A model generated the notes under the pieces. It was not told where the DNA came from. It ran no database searches and worked only from the letters and a program-made list of their open reading frames with translations. A program made the position numbers and the translations under genes. DNA of 13,575 nucleotides from the NCBI GenBank assembly GCA_015679605.1, contig JAAAVE010000614.1, forward strand, positions 1-13,575, read 5' to 3'. The stretch comes from Podila epigama (taxonomy: Eukaryota; Mortierellomycota; Mortierellomycetes; Mortierellales; Mortierellaceae). Positions within the stretch are counted from its first letter, which is position 1. Each line of letters opens with the position of its first letter. Shown here piece after piece: positions 1 to 9,200 of the stretch.

Positions 1-633
1 GTCATGTCGGTGATTGTTTGAAAAATTGTGTGTGAAATGGGTGAAGGACTGAGAAAGAGAAGGAAGAAAAAAAAGAAATATGAAAAAAAAAAGATCCGTT
101 CTAATCCTTTGAGCAAACAGTCACAATGGTCATCGTGGGAAGTGGTCTGGCCTCTGGGGGTTGTTGGTTACCCCAAGCGGCCAATGGTCCCGCCAATGAT
201 TCCGCTATCGATGCTCCTTCTCCGCATTTCTAGACCAATAGCGGGGCAGGGAGCTTGATTGCACTGTCCCAGCTCTCTCTCTCTCTCTCGGCAACAAAAG
301 AAAGGTGTCGTCCTCGCGCAAAAAGAGTAGGTAGACTTTCAATACAACTAATAACATCACGGAGCTGGGGTTGGGGAGGAAGTAAGAGTAACCTTCACAA
401 AGAGTCACTCACTCACTGGACGGCAGACTCGCATATCCATAGCTTTTAAAGCTCATCCATACCTCCTATCATGTAGCCATCCATTCGTGCCTGTGCATCA
501 AGAGACGGATACTCCCAAGGTGGCGAACGCTCCGTCCCCCCCAGCGAAGTCCGAAAGAAAAATGTACGCTTGTTTGTGTGCTAAAAAATAACAAAAACTT
601 TGATCTCAACACAGCCATTAGCCAAAAAAAAAC
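1..633. other. Upstream region of the Tim17-like gene, no gene seen
   Basis: No convincing coding exon is visible; the short ORFs here are low complexity or lack splice partners. The stretch has A-rich runs near 68-95, a CT dinucleotide run at about 273-289 and several CCAAT motifs at 181-240. It is best read as the promoter and leader of the gene starting at 634. The leader just before that gene is A-rich. A gene lying to the left of the window could have its control region here too, but nothing in the sequence proves it. Confidence 0.5.
181..239 (+). promoter_or_regulatory. Cluster of three CCAAT boxes
   Basis: CCAAT occurs at 181-185, 193-197 and 235-239, all on the plus strand and about 400 nt upstream of the start codon at 634. 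In fungi the HAP/CBF complex binds CCAAT and often controls mitochondrial and respiratory genes. That would suit a mitochondrial Tim17-family gene, but the link is an inference. The 13-mer around the first box, gcggccaatggtc, recurs at 4540-4552 in the intergenic region between the two sterol genes. Confidence 0.35.
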
Positions 634-1447
634 ATGTCTTCATCTTCAGAAAGGACATTGACTACATCGACATCAGAGTCATCCATAAACTCTAGTCTAT
701 CATCGGCACCACTATCATCATGGCCTACCAGTTCCAATTCACATTACTACAATTCGTCAGTTACAGGAACTGATTTCTCGGTCCTGTCAAAGAATCCTTT
801 GCTTAACAGGATCGGCCTGGAACCATTAAAGCGCATCACCCTTATCACAGCCTCTGCCTCATTCTGGGGTTTCATGCTTGGAGGTGTGATTGGATCTCGT
901 CAATCTGGAATGCAGTACTTGGCTGAAAACGCGCATCGCCTACCAAGATCAAGTGAAGGATGGTACTTTTACCACAAGAAAAAGAATTACCGAATGATCT
1001 TGGGTGCGCTCTCCAAGGGAGCCGTCTACTCTGCCAAAACGGGTGCCTTGGTAGCGTTGTTCGAAGTATTGGAGGCCAGTGCCGACTTTTACCGTGGCGG
1101 TGCTGATGTATTCAACTCGGTGACTGCAGGATTGGCCTCTGGGAGTATCTTTTCAGTCCTAAGTAAGGAAGATATTTTCATCTCATGAAGAAAACGAAGA
1201 AAAACATCGATGGGGACAATAACGCGCTCTAACATGGTGTAACATCTACTCCTCGTTTATTCCACTCTTAGACAAACTACCAAGACAGAGTTCAAAGCAT
1301 GCGATTATGCTTGGCGCAGGATATGGTCTAGTGAGTGGCGGTTTGCAGGACTTTTCTTCCTTCTTGAAAGGCACACCAGTGTGGTACCTGCCTCAAAGTC
1401 TCAAGGAACGATCCGTTGCATTAAAACTGCCAACATCAGAAGAGTAG
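634..1447 (+). CDS. Tim17/Tim22/Tim23-family membrane protein
   Basis: Two exons, 634-1162 and 1272-1447, joined across a 109-nt intron (GTAAGG donor, TTAG acceptor, CTAAC branch-like site near 1230), give 234 aa; without splicing the frame stops at 1188. The first 50 residues are Ser/Thr-rich and probably disordered. The core has four hydrophobic, glycine-rich segments at about 70-88, 122-143, 157-176 and 186-203. A PRAT-like motif is visible: F143, then R154, D158, A165-G166 and G170 in the spacing F-x10-R-x3-D-x6-(A)G-x3-G; the usual leading glycine is Val. This family includes inner-membrane protein translocase subunits and other mitochondrial or peroxisomal membrane proteins. The subfamily is not recognised, so a mitochondrial inner-membrane location is likely but a translocase role is not shown. 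The start has A at -3. The gene is convergent with the sterol reductase gene. Confidence 0.75.
1163..1271 (+). other. Intron of the Tim17-like gene
   Basis: GT-AG intron of 109 nt splitting an Asn codon (A|AC, phase 1). It contains in-frame stops. Splicing adds 58 residues including a fourth glycine-rich hydrophobic segment, as expected for this fold, which supports the model. Confidence 0.8.
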
Positions 1448-1832
1448 CTTGTCCATTGTCACCAAATGAATATGATCCAATATCTTAAAAAATAAATAAA
1501 AGGGTGGTGCACAATTAATCTTGGATCATAGAAGACGGATATCACCATAGTGACCACCTTTTGATGTCTATGACGCCTAATATAAAAGATAGAACGACCA
1601 TGAGAAAAGCAAGTTTTCCAATCTCATCCTTTGCTGCAATTATCGCTGAATAGCTTTCTGTTGTGTGTAATAGGAGCAAAGGAGTAGAAGTAGTTTTAGA
1701 GTACTTTGTACAAAAGACATGCAGTTTCTTGCAACGAAGAGTGCACATTTTCATAATGATGTAAAAGTTGTATTTCAGGTTTGCAAGTAAAGTAAAAAGA
1801 AAAACAAAGAAAAATAAACAAATTCTGACGAC
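1448..1832. other. Convergent 3' region between two genes
   Basis: This 385-nt stretch separates the stops of the Tim17-like gene (+) and the sterol reductase gene (-). Overlapping AATAAA signals at 1491-1496 and 1495-1500 suit polyadenylation of the plus-strand gene. No AATAAA is seen on the minus strand for the reductase, so its 3' end probably uses a variant signal. A 70-codon minus-strand ORF at 1542-1754 with one hydrophobic segment lies here and is discussed as a weak finding. Confidence 0.6.
1491..1500 (+). terminator. Overlapping polyadenylation signals AATAAATAAA
   Basis: Two overlapping AATAAA hexamers lie 44 nt after the stop codon of the Tim17-like gene, the expected place for its poly(A) signal. 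Confidence 0.55.
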
Positions 1833-3772
1833 TTAAAAGACGTAAGGGATGAGCTTGTAGGGGACGACCTTCATGTACTCCTCCCAGTACTTGCCGTACT
1901 TGCCCTTGCAGCGGGTGTGGTCACGCTGGATGCGGTGGAGGAGCAGGATGGTCATGTAGATGATGTAAAAGTATGGCAACAAGTGCTTGGTGCCGCAAGT
2001 CATGCACATGGCAAGGGAGATCAACAAGTCACCGACATAGTTGAAGTGGCGAGAAAGACCCCAGTATCCGGAGCAAAGAAGGAGGGACTTGTGGGTCTTG
2101 CCGTCGGAAGTGACGAAGGAGGTGCGGATGACCTTGGCAGGCTTGCCCCAGATCATGCACTCACCGTTGGTGGAGCGAACAATGTCCTTCTGGTGGTTGA
2201 CGGAGCGGAAGATGAAGTAGCCGATGTAGCCGACAGTGAAGATAAGGGCAAACTGCATAGGGGTCAAGTCGACGGGGTTACGGACAAGGTAGTGGGACTG
2301 GAGGGTGTACAACCAGGGCAACCAAACACTGTCACCCCAGGCGAGGTAGAAACCAAAGTGATCGTGGGCAATGTCGATGGTGCGCAGATACCAGTCCTCG
2401 TTGTAGAAAAAGTCAAGGACATAGGTGGCATGGAGCATGTTGAGGAGGATCATCGAGTTTGTGACATAGCCAATCTTTTCGTACTGAGCAGCAGCAAAGG
2501 ACAAGTTGATCATGGTCCAGGCAACGATTCCAGGGCGACCGTTGTGGAAGAGCTTGAAGTCAAAGTATTCTCCGAAACGGGGGTTGAACTCGATGCCCAT
2601 CAAGAGATCGTAAATGAAGGAGCCAGAGAACTTGCGATCGGAAGGATGGGATGGGAACACGTAAGCCTTGAAGAAGCAGAAGAAGGTCAAGAAGTAGCCG
2701 TACATGTTGGCAGCGATCAAGAGACCGCCCCAGTTGTCGTGAATGATTGACAGCTTCCACCAGCCAAAGTAAAGACCGCCAGCGGCGTAGATTGAATGGG
2801 AAATGAACCAAGCCAACAAACCGTTCACCTATTTTTTTTTGTTGTTATTATTGTTATTGTTGTTGTTGTTTGTTGTAGTAGTAGTAGTAGTTGTTGTTGT
2901 TGTAGTAGTTGTAGTAGTAGTTGTAGTAGTAGTTGTAGTAGTCGTAGTAGTAGTCGTAGTAGTAGTCGTAATAGTAGTCGTAGTAGTAAAAAGATACAAG
3001 ATCAATTGTTTAGTGAGCTGTTCGTAAATTTCCCGCCAGTTTTGACCTTGCATTCATTCATGTCCTTGAGTTAAACGCGCTTTACCTTGTAGGGAAGAAG
3101 GTGACCAGCAGGGGTACGCTGACCATAACCGATCTTTGCAGGGAGGAAGGCATAGAGGGCAGCCTGAAGTCCCAACCAGGTGAAGAAGAGACGGGCAGCA
3201 TAGGGTGAGAAACGGGGAACCTCGCGAAGGAGAAGAGCCTTGAGGGCGACCAAGGCATCAGGGGCGTTGTAGATCTCGAGGGCAGGGGCCGACATGGCAC
3301 ATTGGTATGCGTTGCATGAGATGTAAGTGTACATGACCCAGATGGGTGACATGGCAAGGATGCCGAAGGAGATCAGGATGGTGCCAAAGGAGACATCTAC
3401 CACCAAGGAACCAAATGAGAATTGACATTTGGGCATTAGTTTTTTTTGTTGTAAACATTTTTCAGTACTTGTGCTTGTTGAAGCTAGGCTAGATGTTATT
3501 GGTGTCAAAGCGACATGGCTGTTGTTTGGAAAGGCTTTGCAACCGTTGAACTGTTGGATATTTGAAGCTGTGATGAAATGTGTGTGTGTGTGTGGAGGGA
3601 TATCTGATCGGAAAGGCTGTGGATGCAACGTGAGGTAAGGTAAGGTAATGTAAGGTAAGGTAGGTGGGAACTTACCGCGATCACGACCCCAGGTCTTGCC
3701 AACCTGAGCATCGAACTTTTTCTCAGCCTTGATGTCAGCCTGGGCAGGTGTTTTCCTCTGCTGAACTGCCAT
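1833..3772 (-). CDS. DHCR7: Sterol delta-7 reductase (7-dehydrocholesterol reductase)
   Basis: Minus-strand exons 3772-3676, 3396-3086 and 2828-1833 keep frame and give 467 aa, close to the human enzyme (about 475). The family uses NADPH to reduce the C7-C8 double bond of the sterol B ring in the ER membrane. Seen in the sequence: sterol reductase signature 1 at residues 205-220 (GSFIYDLLMGIEFNPR), signature 2 at about 431-448 (LLHRIQRD...C...KYG), a conserved RHFNYVGD at 396-403, and many hydrophobic spans. Extended stretches such as FNGRPGIVAWT-like (230-240) and IDI.HDHFG (287-295) match DHCR7 rather than the related C14 (ERG24) or C24 (ERG4) reductases. Junctions are WGRDR|DVSFG and LPYK|VNGLLAW, matching the animal alignment. 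Codons are strongly C/G-ending, unlike the neighbours, which suggests high expression. The product probably supports desmosterol-type sterols rather than ergosterol. Confidence 0.93.
2829..3085 (-). other. Intron 2 of the sterol reductase gene, repeat-filled
   Basis: 257-nt intron with donor AAG|GTAAAG and acceptor AATAG|GTGAAC, phase 0. More than half is a trinucleotide microsatellite. The 3' end is an A-run rather than a pyrimidine tract, which is unusual for a 3' splice site. A CTAAA branch-like site lies in the unique 5' part, far from the acceptor. Protein alignment across the junction (YK|VNG) supports the exact boundaries. Confidence 0.85.
2840..2988. repeat. Compound (GTT)n/(GTA)n trinucleotide microsatellite
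   Basis: About 150 nt of nearly pure trinucleotides on the plus strand: GTT and ATT units first, then GTA runs broken by GTT and later by GTC. The GTA part shows a higher-order period of 12 nt (three GTA plus one GTT or GTC). It lies wholly inside intron 2 of the reductase gene. Long Val-rich (+) and Thr-rich (-) reading frames across it are by-products of the repeat. Confidence 0.95.
3397..3675 (-). other. Intron 1 of the sterol reductase gene
   Basis: 279-nt intron with donor GCG|GTAAGT and acceptor TGGTAG|ATG, splitting an Asp codon (G|AT). A CTAAT branch-like site lies about 38 nt before the acceptor. It contains a GT dinucleotide run near 3579-3594 and a GGTAA-type pentamer array at about 3632-3662 (plus strand). 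Confidence 0.85.
3632..3662. repeat. Pentamer array GGTAA/TTACC
   Basis: Five or so slightly imperfect GGTAA units in a row, inside intron 1 of the reductase gene right after its 5' splice site. Confidence 0.8.
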
Positions 3773-3825
3773 TGTAAGAAGAGGGGGATAATAGGGTGGA
3801 GGAAGAACGGGTTGCGTGAGAAGCA

Positions 3826-3877
3826 AGAAAAGAAAAGAAAAGAAAAGAAAAGAGAAGAAAAGAAAAGAAGAAAAAAA
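3826..3877. repeat. AAAAG pentamer tract in the reductase gene leader
   Basis: About ten near-perfect AAAAG/GAAAA units, 54-105 nt upstream of the reductase start codon. On the transcribed strand it reads as a TTTTC pyrimidine tract, likely in the promoter or 5' leader. Such tracts often exclude nucleosomes, but a role here is only a guess. Confidence 0.85.
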
Positions 3878-4248
3878 TGAGAGATGGACGGGACGGGACA
3901 GGGAAACCACGACGAACCTGGACAAAGTTGACGGAGGAGGGGGTCTCCCAAAAAACAGGTTGTCAACAAAACAATAATAATAACAGGATTCTTAGTCTTT
4001 CTCTTTCTCTTTCTCAAGAATATAATAATAATATCTCAATCTCAATGGGGTTGGGTTGGGTTTCTTTCTATTATTCGGGGGGCGCGCCCTTTTTTCACCT
4101 TTTCCAAAAAAACTCTACCAGCAATATCCAGGCCAGGTGATTGGCTGAGCGCGGATCGTACGTTTGTGCAGGGTAAGCTTATGTTGGATGTTTGGATGGT
4201 TTGGATGTTTTGGGCTGCTTTCTTTTTGCCCAATTGAATTAAGGATGA

Positions 4249-4479
4249 ATGTTGAATTTTTTCGGGATTCAGTTCCCTCTGTGTGTCTGTCCGCTCTGTA
4301 TCTTTCGCTCTCTTGTGTGTCTGTCTATCTATATCACAGCTGGGCTGTTTCAATGTGTACGTGATGGTGACTGTGTGTACCCATGGGGACATCATTGTAA
4401 GTATGGTAATAATGATTGCATTGTGATGGCTTGTTCATTTGTTCAAGCTGTTTGCATCCCGAAACGAAGGAACTCATAG
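4249..4479 (+). CDS. Speculative small cysteine-rich secreted peptide
   Basis: A 76-codon uninterrupted ORF. The first 35 residues are hydrophobic and signal-like (with extra Cys at 12, 14, 17 and 24). The remainder has six cysteines at 36, 42, 50, 57, 62 and 69, spacing C-x5-C-x7-C-x6-C-x4-C-x6-C, with two (D/N)xDC-like turns, then a basic tail PKRR. This looks like a three-disulfide mini-protein. Against it: the start has T at -3, the surrounding DNA is TG-rich (which favours TGT codons), and strong splice-like signals cut it (acceptor ATCACAG ending at 4338, donor GTAAGTAT near 4396). It may be an exon of something else or chance. No family is recognised. Confidence 0.22.
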   Translation: MLNFFGIQFPLCVCPLCIFRSLVCLSIYITAGLFQCVRDGDCVYPWGHHCKYGNNDCIVMACSFVQAVCIPKRRNS

Positions 4480-5763
4480 GTGGGGGAAAGTCAAGGTGTG
4501 GTATGCAAGAGAAGACAAGACAAGACAAGAGAGGTCCATGCGGCCAATGGTCGATCGATCAAACATACGTAAACTCGTAAAGCTCGTACGACCATGGCCA
4601 TACGTGAAAAACATGTTCATTGTTCTCTCTGTCGTGTGTTGTGTTGTGTTGTGGGGTGGAGCATTTTTTTTTTTTTTTTGTTCCTTAATTGTGATGAGAG
4701 CCGAAAGAGTTTTCTCATCATCCACACTGCATCATTCGCTACCTGTACAGTAAGTAGAAGTAGGTCCTTGTACGACGTATCCAAGTGCAAGTGTAGGTGC
4801 AAGTGTGAAAGTTCTTAAAGTGCAAGACCATGTCCATGTTCATGTTCATGTTCCTGTAAACATGTATTCGCAACAACGTGCTCACACTCACACTCACACT
4901 CATTCACACCTGTCTTGTCCCAATGTCCCAATAATAAAAGCGTCTGAATTCTCACTTTCCTCACCTCCTTTTCAAGACAACAAGACAAGCAAAAGACAAA
5001 AAAGGGTGGCCTGATCTTGTCCAACAGGGTTGCTCCAACAGGGTTGTTCCTGTCCAACAGTATTGTTGTGTGTTGTTGTGTGTGGGTGAGAGAGAGAGAA
5101 GGTTGTGTGAGGTTAACTCACTTAAACATATGCCTTTGCATGAGTGTAAATTGTGAGAAATGTGTGCATGGTTCAATGTCTTTAAGAATCCACTTTTCTT
5201 TTCTTTTTGCATTACATCCCATCCCTTCCCATCCCATCCCTTCCTTTTCTTTTTCCTCTTTTCATCCATCCCACCTCTGAATGATCAAAGACTCAATGCG
5301 GTGTTGATTCCATAATCTTTCAACTTCTTGTTCTCCCTGGTTCTCTCAATCGTTACTCTCTCTCACTCTCCCACTCTCTCACTCACTCTTCTCTGTGGTA
5401 GCGCACTCCATCCCTTCCTCCACTCTCACTTCTACGCTCACTTCTTCTACACCTCTGCTCCCACTCACTCCCACTTCCCACTCACACACACACTCACATA
5501 CTCGCACACACACCAACCCAATCCATCCATCATCCTATCGCTTCTTCACTCTCCCTGCAGCAAAAGACTTGAGCCTGAATTGGACTCTGCAGAGCTTTCA
5601 CCTATCGGACCCTCCTGGCTACTCTGCATCGTCCTCCAGCTCAGTGTTGCTGCTTCTGCTTCTCCAACACTCTCTTTCCCTCTTTCTACGCAGCAAGTTT
5701 CCTTCTTTTCTTCACACACACACTCTCTCTCTCAGTCAACCTTTTTTTTTTGTCTTCATATCA

Positions 5764-5770
5764 TATATAA
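5764..5770 (+). promoter_or_regulatory. TATA-like box TATATAA
   Basis: TATATAATAA follows a CT/CA-rich stretch and lies about 470 nt upstream of the proposed GRAM-VASt start codon. It is placed as a core promoter only if the gene has a long leader or a leader intron. Confidence 0.3.
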
Positions 5771-6241
5771 TAATACATACCCTTTGGTCAGCCTTTGTAA
5801 ACTGGCTCCTCATCACTCATGTCCTCCACCTCGGTTCTCCATCCAACGCCAAGTATCCAAGGTGCTCGTGTAAGGACAACAGCCTACATCCACATCCCAC
5901 CTACATCTCTTTATCTTCAATCTCGTTTTTAATACTTTTTTCAATGAAATCATCCAACCATCAGTTCAGTGTATCCATGAATCCTTGTATCCACTCACTC
6001 AATCCGCATGCAATAACCTATGATACATGTCCATTAACTCTACTTGTCCATCGTCATCCATATCGCTCGAGGCGTGTCGATGATCGTTCGTAATTGACAA
6101 ACCTGACGACTGACAAAAAAACCACAACCTCCCTTCCCCCCTTTTCATTGATGACCCCCCTTCTCTAACCTGCTTTATCACTATCTTTCTCTTTCTTTCT
6201 TTCTTCCTTTTGATTTTCCTTTTTCCCCCTTTGTGGATAAT

Positions 6242-9200
6242 ATGTGGATAATATATGGCCATCAGCCCACAAATAGCTCGCAGGATGATGTTGTTTCGAA
6301 ACAATCCAGGGTCCTTGGGTTCCTGAGAAAACGCTCCAACAATGGGCGTGATCGCTCAAAGTCCATGGTGATCCCTCAGGTCACAGACTCTGGCTCTCGT
6401 TTGGTCAACCCCGACTGCAATACTCAGGACCTGACCCAGCCGCAGAGCCACTACAACACCAGCCAGGAACATCAAAGTGAGCAGTTAGAGACAAGGCGCG
6501 GTAGAACTATCAAAAGCCTTGTACGACACCAAAGTCTAGAACTAGGCTACTTTGCAGACCAATGCACCAGCAATCGAGATTGCGTTCCTGACAGTATGTC
6601 ACTCTTGATCTTTTGTTTACATGATTTCTTTTCTCTTCTCTCTCTCTCTCTTCTCCTACTCATAATCTTGACTAACATTGCAGATCCACAACACTCTTAT
6701 TCATCAATTGGGTCACAAACAAAACAGGGCGCAGGACCATCCGTGATGACATCCCTACTTCTGAACGACGACCTACATTGGCGGCCACCCTTTCTCGAAG
6801 AGATAGCCTTGAACTCTCTCGCTCAGACACGCCAACTGGACGTAGACCCGCATTCTCGGTCGCACTGCCATGGAGGCCACAGTCCGAACACTTTAGCTCC
6901 AACACCTCATCTAATCCTCATACGAAGTACACCAAGGCACAACTCAAGTTCATTAGAGCTTTCCCAGAACTAGCAGACATGATCACCGTGCCCGCTGCCT
7001 ATTGTGTCCCTTGCTTGGCGACGCCTCCTCATACCCCGCCAGAGTCTCTGTCCTCACTTTCCACTGGATACTCGACACCATCCCCATCCAACACCTTTTC
7101 CACACTCACGTTGTCCAATACCTCTCTCTCCACCTCATCCACCTCGACGCTAACATGCCGTGGTCACTTTAATGACTTTTCCTGTGCTCTCGAACGTGAG
7201 ATTCTCTGGCAGGGAACCCTCTTCGTGACTGCCGCACATGTTTGCTTTTATGGAAAATACTTTAGAAAAACAGTGAGAATCACTATCGACTACAACGATC
7301 TTGTCTCTATCGACAGAGAAAAAAAAATGGGCGTGTTTCCAAGCTCAATCCGATTGCGGGTGCGCGTTCCAGCAAAAGGTCATGACAGCGACAGACAATT
7401 CAAGGATTATGTTTTGACTAGCCTGATCAGTCGAGAGCAAGCTTTTGCAGAGATTGAACGGAACTGGACCGCCCATCGCTACATGATGAAAAGTCTATTG
7501 AGGAGGACAAGCATATCGCCGCGTGACACCCGTTTTGATGACATTATCGACAACGATGAAGATCGTGTCCCAACTACCTCAGGGCAGGACGAAAAGATGG
7601 CCAGTATTGGCAGGAGGATGAGAGATATTAGACTATTGGCCCCAAGATCATACTCTGTTATCTCAGACGACGCATTTTCCAGCATCGAGAATATAGATCA
7701 GGCGGGTTTCCAAGAGAGTCAACTACCTCCCAACCAGAAAACTGAAGCACTGCCAATAGTTGAGCCGAGGACGACCAAAGTACCTCTGGAGGTGGGAGAA
7801 GGGCCTCCTGGTCTATCAGCGCTAATGAATGAGGGTCGACGGGGTTCTGTCGCCAGCGTTGCATCCTCCTCGGAGCGGCAAGACGGAAACAGGCTCTTTG
7901 GATATCTTCAGCGAAAGCATAGCAGTCTATGTCGTGGCAAATCATCGACTGTCGCTAGCGACCAGCAGGAGACACACCCGGATAATGTGGTGGAGCAACA
8001 GGAAGTGATTGCATTGTCATCGGGCGAGCTGGACTTGTCAAGTGATAACATGTCTACATCGTCGCTCACAACAAGCTCAGTCCGCAGTGAATCGCACTCG
8101 GCATCAACTCCCTCATCTACGCTCATTTCACGATCATTGACAACCACCAAGGTGTCTCAAAAACTGGCTACCTCAGAGCCTGTGCTCGTCCATGCGTCTC
8201 AACTTGCAGTAGAACAGCCTCCTATAGCCATCAAAAGTCCTAGCCAACAAAACTGTCTCCCACCTTTTTCAACACAGCACGAAACCCAACACGTGGACAT
8301 TGAACCGTCCACGACTCACCTTCTACCAACGCCGCCGTCGTCGCTTCCTGTTAACCTGCCAACGAAACCTGTCTCCTGCGGTTGCTCCAGACATTACAAA
8401 CATGCTGTCGTCTCCAGAATCATTTCATTACCATTGCAACTCTGCTTCGAACTCTTATTCTCTGGGTTTGGCGCAGGACAAGGCGACTCTCTTTGCTGTG
8501 ACACCCACCGATGCAAAGACGGATCTACGGATATTAAAATTACGCCTTGGAAAGCCCCACATACATCATCCTCAGAGAACACGAACGCTACTGGACGGAA
8601 GTGGACAAGTGAGACGCGGCAACTCGAATACTCTGTATCTTTTAAGGTCCCCATGTGTAAGTAGTAGAGGCGTATCAATCTATATATCTATCTATCTATC
8701 TATTTTTTTTTTTTTTTTTTTTTTTCGCAAAGTGAAAAGCAAGGCTGACCATCCCAATTTCGTCTCTGTTATCGTTAAAAAATATAAAGTGGCAAAGACC
8801 TCTACTGCATGCTACGAGGTGCAACAAGTGACCGAATATAGCGACTATGTCATCCTTGTTCATTCAGAAAGCAGGACGCCTAACGTGCCTTATGGTGAGC
8901 ATTTTTCGACAGTTAACCAGATTTGTATGACATGGGAAGCACCAGGAAAGACAAGAATTCAATGCTTCACGGAAGTCAAGTTTAAAAAATCGATCATGTG
9001 GAGTGGGAAGGTTGAAGCTGGCTCACTCGAAGGCTCAGGAGGATTTTACAAAGAATTCATTGGCCAACTGGCCGAGATAGCGGAATCGCCTCACGGTTCA
9101 GCCTTGAGGGAGAGGGCGTCCAGGTCCACAGATGATGCCATGCCATCACATCAAAGAGGCCATGAGCATGGCTTAGCACTGAATCATGCATCTGCGACAC

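Larger units (their letters stand above)
3773..6241. other. Divergent intergenic region, repeat-rich
   Basis: About 2.5 kb between the start codons of the sterol reductase (-) and the GRAM-VASt gene (+). It holds an inverted CCAAT box at 4140-4144 (plus-strand ATTGG, correct orientation for the reductase), a CCAAT at 4544-4548, a 16-T run at 4664-4679, CACACT repeats near 4882-4910, a short tandem array of CCAACAGGGTTG-like units at 5021-5064, CATCC repeats at about 5214-5275, and a long CT/CA-rich stretch at 5340-5740 typical of fungal promoters and leaders. A TATATAA motif lies at 5764-5770. Long ORFs across 5328-6093 are low complexity and not called. One Cys-rich mini-ORF is listed separately as speculative. 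Confidence 0.6.

Noticed and set aside
1917-2750. 277-codon plus-strand ORF opposite the sterol reductase
   Set aside because: It is the mirror of a strongly codon-biased exon: C/G-ending codons on the minus strand remove stops from this frame. It is Val/Glu/Asp-rich and resembles no protein.
2803-3053. Poly-Val (+) and poly-Thr/Asn (-) ORFs
   Set aside because: They are translations of the trinucleotide repeat inside intron 2 of the reductase gene.
5328-6093. Two long overlapping ORFs (181 and 232 codons)
   Set aside because: Ser/Thr/His/Leu-rich low complexity from CT/CA repeats, no domain, and they lie where the leader of the GRAM-VASt gene is expected. A leader exon inside remains possible.
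6778-8664. Separate gene starting at 6778
   Set aside because: That start is not an ATG but an internal TTG codon, and the frame is open further upstream. It is treated as exon 2 of the GRAM-VASt gene.
8300-8732. Upstream part of the frame that runs 8300-10480
   Set aside because: Before 8733 the real coding frame is another one (VASt first half); this part is a shadow plus the intron.
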